A stretch of DNA of 64,000 nt from Zingiber officinale. Its lineage: Eukaryota > Streptophyta > Magnoliopsida > Zingiberales > Zingiberaceae. This document shows positions 55,445-64,000 of the stretch, in pieces. A program made the position numbers and the translations under genes. A model generated the notes under the pieces. That model was given only the letters and a program-made list of their open reading frames with translations, was not told the origin of the DNA and did no database searches. Positions within the stretch are counted from its first letter, which is position 1; each line of letters starts with the position of its first letter. The DNA lies in contig NC_056000.1 of the NCBI RefSeq assembly GCF_018446385.1, positions 38,539,511 to 38,603,510 on the forward strand, read 5' to 3'.

Positions 55445-56360
55445 GAGGATAGCCTGCGGCAGTTTTGCTGCGGTTTCGTGCGGTGCTCGTCCACGTCATT
55501 CCAGTGGCGTGAGACGCGTAAAGGGTTTAGGCAAAACTCACTTTCCCAAACCTCCTCACTGTGAGCCCTAGCAGAAGCACCCCCGCGAGCCCGACGCGAG
55601 CCCTAGCAGAAATCGCGATTCGCGAGCTCTCCCTCTCCCTCTCTTCGCCATCGCCTGCCGCGATCGCACTTTCCCAAACCTCCCTCTCCCTCTCTTCGCC
55701 ATCTCCTGCCGCGATCTCCTTCCTCTCTTGAAGCGCCATCTCCTGCCGTGAGCCGCTTCTCACCAGCCATCTCCTGCCGCAAGGATCCTTAGCAGAAGAA
55801 GCGTCGGCCACTCCCTCTCCAACGCCTCCCTGCGGCGACCCGCTACCTTTCTGGCCTCGATTTGGGATCCACGACAACGCCTCCCTCTCCAACGGTTTTC
55901 TCACGCCTGGACTTCTCCGGTAAAAATTTTTTATTGCCTGAACAACTATATAGATTTTTTTGCTAACCCATTAACACAATAAATCGACGTATCTAGTCCA
56001 TTCCGCTATGGATCGGTATATTTGACAGATGAAGGTTTAAGTTTTGTTTAATTAAAAATTTTATATTTTAGAACTATCTATCTAGTTAGAGTTTGATATT
56101 ACAGAATTCCTGAAAACCTCTTTATATATTTGTAAGTTTATTTTCAAGTTTACTAATAAATATCATTCATAAATTTTGTTTATAACGCTAAGTTGATATC
56201 CTGGAATGTTGATATACCCTTGTGTCTATGAGAATGTGCTTTGGAATGTTTAAATATAGAAACCTAAACAGTGCAGAACAGCTAGATTTTTTTTCTCGAA
56301 ACAGTGCTACATTTTACTTATAGTTGTGTTTTTTTTACTGAACAGCTAGATTTTTTTTTC
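55441..56360. repeat. MULE left terminal inverted repeat
   Basis: The outer 770 bp pair with 62432 leftwards with only three differences that I counted (two near 55749-55770, one near 55661). The outer third is GC-rich, with short repeats of CCATCTCCTGCCGCGA and CCCTCTCCCTCTCTTCGCCA; the inner part is AT-rich. From about 56220 to 56360 the two repeats differ by small duplications of a CCTTGTGTCTATGAGAATGT unit. The 125-residue ORF 55904-55527 lies in it. Confidence 0.88.
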
Positions 56361-56608
56361 CTTCCTAACATTCAATTCCATCTTTAACTTAGCTGATGTT
56401 CTGTTATGACAAAAGATACGTGTGCCCAACATCCAAGAGTAGCAATTCGTATCTACTAATGTATTTATATCATGTCTATGACTTGATGTTGTATTCATAT
56501 CAAAATCACTTATGGTTTATTTTGTTAATTGGAATAATTTTTATTTATTTATCTATTGTCAAATATAATGCGAGGGCACCCAGAAATGGAAGAAAATAGA
56601 GTGATCAG

Positions 56609-59015
56609 GAATTCATTTACCAAGTTGCAGATGATCGAAAGTCAAAAAATGGAATGAAATTCTCATCTCTAGAAGATGCATATTTCTTCTATAACCAATA
56701 TGCACGACCGGATTTAGTTCAAGGAATAGCACGACCAGGAAAAACAAGATGACAAATGAAGTGGCATGGAAACAAATTATATTCTTTAAAGAAGGACATA
56801 CAGATCTAATGCGACACAATAAACATCCAAACCCTGATCAACAAATAAGGGAAAGAGCACGTGGCACAGTTAGAACGGGTTGTAAGGCAAATATTGCATT
56901 TGTCAAGAAACAGATGGGACCGGATTGGGTTATCTGTAACTTTATAGAAGCTCATAATCATCCGCTCTCAACTCCATCAAAGGTGCATTTGCTTCGCTCA
57001 CATCGTAGTGTTTCTACAGCCAAAAAAGCTTTGACAAAACAGTTTTCAGAGGCCAATGTACCAACTTGTCAACAAATTCGTTTATTGGAGATAGAGTATG
57101 GAGGCCCTGAACGGGTAGGTTGTACAGAAACTGATATTAGAAACTTTGAGAGAAATCTAAGGGATGAACAAAAGGGTATTGATGCTGAAACCCTTATCGA
57201 GTTTTTTACATCTGAGCAGAAGAAGAATTCAGCTTTTTTCTTTGCCTACGAGACTGATTCAGATAACAGATTTAGTAGGTGCTTTTGGGCTGATCATATA
57301 TCAAGAAGGGCATATAGTGTATTTGGTGATGCTATTGTATTTGATACAACTTATAACACCAATAAATATGGTTTGATTTTGGCACCATTTGTAGGAGTTA
57401 ATCATCATCATCAGACAATTCTTTTTGGTTGTGGGTTTCTTAGTGATGAGAAAACTGAATCTTTTGTTTGGTTGCTTACAAAGTTCTTAGAAGCCATGCA
57501 TAAAGGTGCACCAAATATTATCATCACTGATCAAGATCCTGCAATGACAAAAGCTATTGCACAGGTTTTGCCTCAAACAGTGCATCGATATTGTTTATGG
57601 CACATATTGAACAAATTTCCAGAAAAATTAGACCCTTTGACTTTTCAAAACCATTATCACAACATAAAGAACATCATTGCAAATTCTACATCACCTGATG
57701 ATTTTGAGAAGTCATGGGAAGAGACTATCAAGGAAGCTAACTTAGAGAAGAATGATTGGTTGTCCTTGATGTATGAATTATGACACAGATGGGTGCCAGC
57801 ATATTTTAGTCATGTATTTTCTGCAGGAATGTCAAGTAGCCAAAGATCTGAAGGATCACATGCATTTTTCAAGAAATATATTTCAAATAAGAACTCATTA
57901 ATGGATTTTATCACACGTTTTAATAGAGCACTGAGACACCAAAGACACAACGAGTTAGTTGCGGACCATATTGACATGAATGAGAATCCCAAAGTTAATA
58001 CAACCTGGCCAATGGAAAGTCAAATGGTTAAGCTGTACACAAAAAAGAAATGGCTGGAGTTTCAAAGTGAAATGATCGAGAGTCATAGTTATTATGTGCA
58101 ACAGACATTTACAGAAGTTGCCTCAACGGTTTACCACGTGATGAAATTTCAAAGTTCCTCTTCCTCAAAACCAAGAGTGCTCATGCATGACAAACAAAGG
58201 GATTACATATCGTGTAGCTGCAGAAAATTTGAGTTTGAGGGCATTCCATGTAGACATATGTTAGCTTTTTTTCGTATCAACCAAGTGTTTCATTTGCCTG
58301 ATACGTATATACTCAAACGATGGACACGGGATGCAAAAGTTGGAGCAATATATGCTTTAGGGGAACAAAATGTCATTGATGATCCAAATTCAGAAAAGTA
58401 TTTGATGTCCAGGCACTCGAGGTTATCCTATAAAGCTTCAGTGTTAGTTGATGATGCATCTTTGAGTAATGAGAGGATAACCTTCTTGGATGAACAATTC
58501 GATTGTATCTACAAAAAAATTCAAGAGATGTCCATTAGTACAACATGCAGTGATAGAAGTCAAAGGAAAAAATCCATTGATGAGACCCTTGGTATTATTG
58601 ATCCTTTTGTAGTAAGAACTAAGGGATGTGGAAAGAGATTAAAATCATCAAAGGATAAATCAACATCAAATTCTAGACTTTGTCATGGATGCGGACATCG
58701 AGGAGTGTCACATGACAAGCGTAATTGCCCCAATTTGCAACAAGGGTATATGTCGATTAAATTTTTCATTTTTATTATATTTTTCTTGTAAACAAATTTA
58801 TTTTATTATCTTTTGTATATGACAGAGTGTCAAGTATCAGATCAAATGAAGATAATCATCATATTAGTCTTGACGACACATATGAACCGAATTTGGGATC
58901 TATAGCGGGTACTATCAAAGTTTTAATTTGTTAACTTATAGTGATTTATTTTTTATTGAGGAAATAAAATTAATAAATTCTCTTTATTGTTATAGGTTCT
59001 AATAACATGCGCTAG
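56609..59015 (+). pseudogene. FAR1-type MULE transposase (one frameshift, one stop)
   Basis: Cuts and moves the element in the nucleus. The N-terminal part is readable from about 56609, probably after a splice acceptor (CAG at 56606-56608), through EFIYQVADD and SLEDAYFFYNQYAR; one base appears missing at 56708-56709, and the frame continues from 56710 (GFSSRNSTTRKNK). The FAR1 DNA-binding domain ends with CNFIEAHNHPLS. The DDE catalytic core has Asp at FDTTY (57343-57345) and at TDQDPAM (57529-57531); Glu follows at SEGSHAF (57850-57852). Between them an in-frame TGA at 57781-57783 replaces what is probably an Arg codon (one C-to-T change). A SWIM zinc finger follows (CSC at 58213-58221, CRH at 58249-58257), then a C-terminal knuckle CHGCGHRGVSHDKRNC. 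Introns at 58746-58825 and 58909-58995 keep the frame to a TAG at 59013-59015. Confidence 0.88.
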
Positions 59016-59880
59016 GATGTTGTAGTTATCTATGGTATGGTTGATATATCTATTTTCTTTGTTTCTCTTGCTTGATTGGTTTAGTGCATTTCTTGTATTA
59101 AGGTGTTTGCTATTTTGTTTAGTGCATTTCCTATGTGTATCAACAGTGATTAGATAAACACAAGCTTTTGTTTATGGAAATGGAAAGGAGCTCCCTTCTT
59201 CTAAGGTATGTTTTTCATGCAGTTTAATGTTAAACAATTCTATCATTGTTGTTTGTATTTAACTTGATGTGTGTCTTCTTTCAGTGAATCCAGTGTTAGA
59301 GAAGAGTTGGCTTGGCTTTGGTTTCGATTGGATGCATCCCCTGTTATATGCATCTTGTAGTGACTAGATTGTGCAGTAAAGCGTTATTTGCTTCTCTGTG
59401 CAGTAAAGCGTTATTTGCTTCTCTGTTATATCCAGAGAGTTATTTCTCATTGGTCTTGAAATGTACACTGCACTGCTCACATTATAGTAGAGAGTTATTT
59501 GCTTCTTTGTTATATCCAGAGAGTTATTTCTAATTGATCTTGAAATGTACACTTCTGCTTCTCTGTTATTTGCATTTTGATTTTAATTTATCATTTTGAA
59601 ATGTACACTGCACTGCTCCCCAATTGAATCTATGGATGCTAACTCCCGTTGATCTAGTGACTTAGATTGTTTGAGATTTTGCAATACTTCTATGTCCAGC
59701 CCAAACAGAAAATTTTTTATAGTATTGAATCTTTATGTTAAAGCAGATGTTGTCATCAGTTGACGATAAAGAAACCAAAAATTTTACGATCTTTTTATGG
59801 TGTTGAATTTTTTATGCTTCATCTAGTCTGTGTCAATATCATCCCGAATAAATTAAAATTACAAAATAAACCAAATTGAG
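59016..59880. other. MULE intergenic region with a local duplication
   Basis: AT-rich, no gene recognised. 59380-59545 is a set of overlapping direct repeats (AGCGTTATTTGCTTCTCTGT twice at 59382-59425; TATATCCAGAGAGTTATTTC at 59430-59450 and 59511-59530; GAAATGTACACTGCACTGCTC twice). The short ORFs here arise from these repeats. It may act as the shared 3' end of the two convergent genes. Confidence 0.6.
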
Positions 59881-59959
59881 TTGAAACTGAATGACCAATT
59901 TAACTAAGACGATGCTTTACGATTCCTTTTGGAGAAACATTCTACAACTGAATTGTTGT

Positions 59960-60540
59960 GTGAGGTTTTGGCACGCCAGAGTGCTGAAATCAGAGTTTCA
60001 TGGTGAAATCAGAGCCCCAGATCGGTCCACGGACCGATCAGGGTCTGGGCAGTGCCACTCGAACGGTCAGCCGACCGATCCAGATTCGAACAGAGAGTTC
60101 GCGTGGCTTAAGGATCGGTCAGTCGACCGATCCACATGCGAGCAGTGAGCACGGGGAAGCTCACTGATCAGTCAGCAGACCGATCAGTGAGACACTGATC
60201 GGTGCTACCGACCGATCAGAGTGCTCCTGGATCGGTCGGTAGACCGATCCAGTAGTGTGCAGCGGCAAATAGTTTATGGATCGGTCTGCCGACCGATCCA
60301 GAGCCCTGTTTCGTGCCAGTAACAAGCTGGATCGATCGCGGGATCGATCCGACAAGCCCAATCGATCCACGAACCGATTGAAATGCCTGATTATAGTTAG
60401 CAGGACATTGTAGAGGCATAAATTGTCTCCCCTAGCAAAATTTTAATAAATCCAGTTTTCATTCCGTATTAGTCATGTAGTACAGCATAACTGTAGCGAT
60501 CGGCCTTACAGCCTAGTAGTAGAAGGCGGGTCGTTACACT
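59960..60540. repeat. GATCGGTC palindrome array inside the MULE
   Basis: At least eight palindromes with changing arms, such as CTGGATCGGTC (60227-60237) with GACCGATCCAG (60242-60252) around a 4-base loop, GGATCGGTC/GACCGATCC (60113-60132), and GGATCGATC/GGATCGATCC (60330-60350). The lead-in (GCTGAAATCAGAGTTTCA) resembles 12890-12915 of the gag-only element, which also precedes such an array. The end (GGCGGGTCGTTACA, 60523-60536) looks like an LTR or element end. It may be a captured or nested piece of a Sirevirus-type element. Confidence 0.75.
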
Positions 60541-61052
60541 CTTATTTTGTATCAGTTCTACTTTCTCTTTCTCTTGCTGTGATTTTCTTGTGTTTTTTTA
60601 TTGATTGACAAAGATCAAATTGACCAAATCATTTGAATACTCTGTATACTCATAATTTGTAGTATCATATTCATATACGAATTAGGCAAATAGACAATAG
60701 AATTCAATCGGCCCATATTAGAACAATAGAATTTGTGAAATCAATATGGAACTTTCAATTACACAAAAGATGATAAGACAAATCAAAACAAATTTATCAA
60801 ATTTTACAAGTTTTGAGTGCCGATCACGAGCACACTTGTATTGCAAGAGCAAAAACAAATTTATCGAATTGTACAAGTTATGAGTGTCGATCACGAGCAC
60901 AAAATTGAAACAACTAAATTAGCGAGACAACAATATAATTGTTGGATTTCCATACCAGTATCGACAACATGGAATTTAAACTGATGGCTTGCATCCAAAA
61001 TTACAAACATTCAACCAGTTACATTACAAAACCAATATTACTTAGAGGAATT

Positions 61053-61379
61053 TTAGCTAACAAGATGAACTAACAACACAATCAATATTACGGCTAAGAG
61101 AATCAAGTTCACCATTACTGATATCCAAATAAATTTCGGTACATGGATTATTCCTGGATTATGTTCATGAGAAGCATTGTGTTCACTTTCAATATTATCA
61201 GATGAACTAGTATTGGGTGTCACCCACTTTTGCCATCCATGTTGCCCGCATCTGTAATACTGTCTTCCAGGATTCATGGTTGATCTAGAAATACAAACCA
61301 TTGTTCTTTGCCCGCAGTCCCTACAGGTTACAGCTTGAAATCTCGTATTGTCGATGCTGCTATGACTTGATGATGCCAT
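61053..61379 (-). CDS. GRF-type zinc finger protein with C-terminal membrane segment, carried by the MULE
   Basis: An intact 108-residue ORF. Residues 19-53 form a GRF-type zinc finger: CRDCGQRT with Cys19 and Cys22, then NPGRQYYRCGQHGWQKWV with Cys44 and His47 as the likely remaining ligands. GRF fingers bind nucleic acid in other proteins. A Ser/Asn/His-rich linker (55-80) leads to a C-terminal hydrophobic helix, residues 83-108 (MVNLILLAVILIVLLV core), a probable tail anchor. Small plant proteins of this layout (At4g04775-like) are known and of unknown function. It lies inside the inverted repeats, converges on the transposase and is the only clearly unbroken gene of the element. By position it resembles the second gene (mudrB) of autonomous maize Mutator; there is no sequence evidence for homology with it. 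It could instead be a captured host gene. Confidence 0.8.
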   Translation of the reverse strand: MASSSHSSIDNTRFQAVTCRDCGQRTMVCISRSTMNPGRQYYRCGQHGWQKWVTPNTSSSDNIESEHNASHEHNPGIIHVPKFIWISVMVNLILLAVILIVLLVHLVS

Positions 61380-61469
61380 GAAATAGCAACCTAATAATCA
61401 AATTTACATTAATTAGATTAACACAAAATTAAGCAACTTAGAATTTTTGTACTATTTCAACATTCCAGT

Positions 61470-62428
61470 GCACATTCTCATAGACACAAGGGTATATCAA
61501 CATCCCAGAGCAGCACTGTTTCGAGAAAAAAAATTTAGCTGTTCTGGAAAAAAAAACAACACAACTATAAGTAAAAATGTAGCGCTGTTCAGGTTTCTAT
61601 ATTTAAACATTCCAAAGCACATTCTCATAGACACAAGGGTATATCAACATTCCAGGATATACAACATTCCAGGATATCAACTTAGCGTTATAAACAAAAT
61701 TTATGAATGATATTTATTAGTAAACTTGAAAATAAACTTACAAATATATAAAGAGGTTTTCAGGAATTCTGTAATATCAAACTCTAACTAGATAGATAGT
61801 TCTAAAATATAAAATTTTTAATTAAACAAAACTTAAACCTTCATCTGTCAAATATACCGATCCATAGCGGAATGGACTAGATACGTCGATTTATTGTGTT
61901 AATGGGTTAGCAAAAAAATCTATATAGTTGTTCAGGCAATAAAAAATTTTTACCGGAGAAGTCCAGGCGTGAGAAAACCGTTGGAGAGGGAGGCGTTGTC
62001 GTGGATCCCAAATCGAGGCCAGAAAGGTAGCGGGTCGCCGCAGGGAGGCGTTGGAGAGGGAGTGGCCGACGCTTCTTCTGCTAAGGATCCTTGCGGCAGG
62101 AGATGGCTGGCGAGAAGCGGCTCGCGGCAGGAGATGGCGCTTCAAGAGAGGAAGGAGATCGCGGCAGGAGATGGCGAAGAGAGGGAGAGGGAGGTTTGGG
62201 AAAGTGCGATCGCGACAGGCGATGGCGAAGAGAGGGAGAGGGAGAGCTCGCGAATCGCGATTTCTGCTAGGGCTCGCGTCGGGCTCGCGGGGGTGCTTCT
62301 GCTAGGGCTCACAGTGAGGAGGTTTGGGAAAGTGAGTTTTGCCTAAACCCTTTACGCGTCTCACGCCACTGGAATGACGTGGACGAGCACCGCACGAAAC
62401 CGCAGCAAAACTGCCGCAGGCTATCCTC

Positions 62429-62432
<4 letters not shown>
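61470..62432. repeat. MULE right terminal inverted repeat
   Basis: Inverted copy of 55441-56360. Its inner end (61470-61680) has a duplicated CATTCTCATAGACACAAGGG unit, which makes it slightly longer. The 125-residue ORF 61969-62346 mirrors the one at 55904-55527; both read outwards and differ by two residues. Confidence 0.88.

Positions 62433-62486
<54 letters not shown>
62433..62486. repeat. TA microsatellite, right side of the MULE
   Basis: About 27 TA units beginning at the last base of the inverted repeat, the counterpart of 55389-55440. Confidence 0.9.
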
Positions 62487-62488
<2 letters not shown>

Positions 62489-63189
62489 CTTTTATTAAGA
62501 TGTTAAATCTTCCTTTAAATTATTTAATTAAATAGTCTTAATTAATACTATTTAATCTATGCATGAACACTTTTAAATAAAAAAACTTTTATACTCTTTC
62601 AACGTGAACATTAAAAAAAACTAATGCTTTCTTTTTTTTTTTTAATCATAATACCGTTTTTTTTAAAAAAAAAAAAACTTTCATATTGTTTCAATTTTTT
62701 TTTTATATATGAAACTGTATTTCGTCACGTTGAAACAGTATTTTTTTATTTATTTTTTATGTGACAATAATATTACTTTACGAAATCATGCAATCGATTA
62801 AATTCATCTATTAAAGATAAACTCACGATTAAAAAATAATATTCAATCGATTATCAAAAAATTATAATTGATTAAAAATAAACTTAATTAATTACTAATT
62901 AATTCCATCACGAGTTTATATTGGAAATTGATAAAAAAAAAATTCTTAATCAATTCCTATTAATTCTATTCGATATTTCACGCTTGATAATTAATTGATA
63001 ATCGATTGGCTGATCAAATCAATCGATTAAACCATCGCTATATGAAAGATCAAATCTTTTTAGGTTTTCTATATAAAAATTTGGACGATCAAATACTTTT
63101 TATACTAGTAAAACATAATTCAGCATAAAATCCAAAAGATCGATAAAAAATTAAACTTTAAACCATGAAATCAATGAAACAAAGCTGTA
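62487..63189 (-). other. Copia A leader, PBS-proximal piece
   Basis: AT-rich (several A or T runs of 8-12 bases), no ORF. ATCGATT-type words (AATCGATT, TTAATTGATAATCGATTGG) recur at 62790-63030. It joins the PBS at 63190 with the middle piece at 55176-55388 once the MULE is removed. Confidence 0.65.
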
Positions 63190-63200
63190 GCTCTGATACC
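63190..63200 (-). other. Primer-binding site of copia A
   Basis: Minus strand GGTATCAGAGC, the initiator Met-tRNA complement, three bases from the presumed LTR end (ACTATCA on the minus strand, at 63204). It shows that copia A runs leftwards with its 5' LTR on the right. Confidence 0.82.
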
Positions 63201-63203
63201 AAT

Positions 63204-64000
63204 TGATAGTTTTTGTAAAACTTAAGTCACATGTATTCTAAGAACCATATAAATATTCACATATAAGAAATAAAAGAACATATGAATTTCATCAATTAAA
63301 CATGACATAAGAAAAATAAATATATAAACATAATAGATAAAGAACTTAATTAAAGAATCATATCCTTGTCTTTAGCGTCGTTAACTTAATTTTTTGGAAA
63401 AAAATACAACGGAAAAGAAAATCTTCCAAGAGACTTAAGGGATGACAGCGCCGTAAAACTTCTTATCAATGGAGAACAAAAAATTAAGTCAAGATTATTC
63501 ACTAAGCCCCTAGGCACCAACCCTATATATAGTGAACAACTATTATTAGCCCATAAGTAATAATAGACGCAGAATTATAAGTCCATATATATACTAAATA
63601 TCTATTATCAGCAGATAAATGACAATAAATGTGGCCAATGTATCAATTAAAATTAGATTAATTAAAAACATACTTATTTACAGTAGGTTCTTGGATACAA
63701 TAAACAAAACTCAACCAGAACTCACCAATCCAAATTAAAAAAAAAAAAAAAAAAGACATTGACACTGGTCTTTGTTTCACTTCAGCTGATCTGTAAATTG
63801 TTTTGAGATAGGCCGACTAATAACATTCAACTAAGAGATTTTTTTGTAAGCCAATAATCTCCATCTTGACGCAACAAAATCAATCAAAAATTTCTTGAGC
63901 TTCAATAATGCTGTGTTGACTGGAACAAAACAGTTTAAATGAGCAGAGGAAGAACACCAAAGCAAAAGCCTGAAAAGAAAAAGCAACTATTTAAGCTTAC
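63204..64000 (-). mobile_element. Copia A 5' LTR (incomplete, runs off the window)
   Basis: Assigned from its position next to the PBS. On the minus strand it ends CAAAAACTATCA. AT-rich with one A-run (63738-63754). A TATATATA-type stretch at 63585-63592 and CTATATATAG at 63522-63531 are the only TATA-like sites. The start of the LTR is outside the window, so its length is unknown. Confidence 0.72.

Larger units (their letters stand above)
55441..62432. mobile_element. Mutator-like DNA transposon (MULE) with long terminal inverted repeats and two genes
   Basis: The ends CAGAGAGGATAGCCTGCGGC (55441) and its complement (ending 62432) start inverted repeats of about 0.9 kb. Between them lie a FAR1-type MULE transposase gene on the plus strand (about 56609-59015) and a small GRF-zinc-finger gene on the minus strand (61379-61053), converging. 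The total length is 6992 bp. It sits inside a TA microsatellite in the copia A leader. Long inverted repeats plus a MULE transposase define the superfamily; MULEs flanked by TA repeats are known in grasses. Confidence 0.88.

Noticed and set aside
55364-55564. ORF with a long Ile-Tyr repeat
   Set aside because: It is the TA microsatellite read as codons, running into the MULE inverted repeat.
56749-58791. Domesticated host FAR1/FHY3 gene
   Set aside because: It lies within long inverted repeats with near-identical ends and carries a frameshift and a stop, so it is a transposon copy.

Overview
This window is plant nuclear DNA made almost entirely of nested transposable elements. The element families (Ty1/copia including the Sirevirus lineage, Ty3/gypsy, and a FAR1-type Mutator-like DNA transposon) and the density of nested insertions point to a large-genome flowering plant, probably a monocot; the species cannot be told from the sequence alone. 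I see no ordinary host gene, tRNA, rRNA or CRISPR array. Almost every coding region is a decayed retrotransposon ORF.

The layers can be ordered from target-site duplications (TSDs) read at the junctions. Base layer: a minus-strand Ty1/copia element (copia A). Its 5' LTR lies at 63204 to beyond the window, its PBS at 63190-63200, its long leader at 55176-55440 and 62433-63189 plus 8857-9312, its gag and pol run from 8856 down to 2962. Four things sit inside it: a plus-strand Sirevirus whose 3' end and 3' LTR fill 1-2961; a solo LTR at 4912-7597 (TSD ACATT); a Ty3/gypsy element at 9313-55170 (TSD ATATA); and a 7-kb Mutator-like element at 55441-62432 in a TA microsatellite.

Inside the gypsy element (LTRs 9313-10293 and 54192-55170) are: a gag-only, Sirevirus-like element at 10422-18069 (TSD AAGAT); a 5' copia fragment (copia B, about 18713-23102) occupying the place where gypsy pol should be; and a minus-strand copia element (copia D) at 24691-52233. 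Copia D in turn holds a solo Sirevirus LTR (25691-26862, TSD ATCCT), a solo gypsy-like LTR (31455-34038, TSD CTTCA), a plus-strand copia element (copia E, 35761-48276, TSD ATATC) and a two-LTR Sirevirus remnant without interior (49364-51740). Copia E holds another solo gypsy-like LTR (about 38942-42101). Nesting is thus at least five deep: A > gypsy > D > E > solo LTR.

Two things stand out. First, several unrelated noncoding regions (Sirevirus LTRs, the gag-only element's LTRs, the copia A leader) are tandem arrays of short hairpin units whose two arms change together from unit to unit while the loop stays constant, which looks like compensatory change. Second, the youngest-looking element is the Mutator-like transposon: its roughly 0.9-kb terminal inverted repeats are almost identical, and it carries two convergent genes, a FAR1-type transposase (broken by one frameshift and one stop) and an intact small GRF-zinc-finger protein with a C-terminal membrane segment. 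This recalls the two-gene layout of autonomous Mutator elements.
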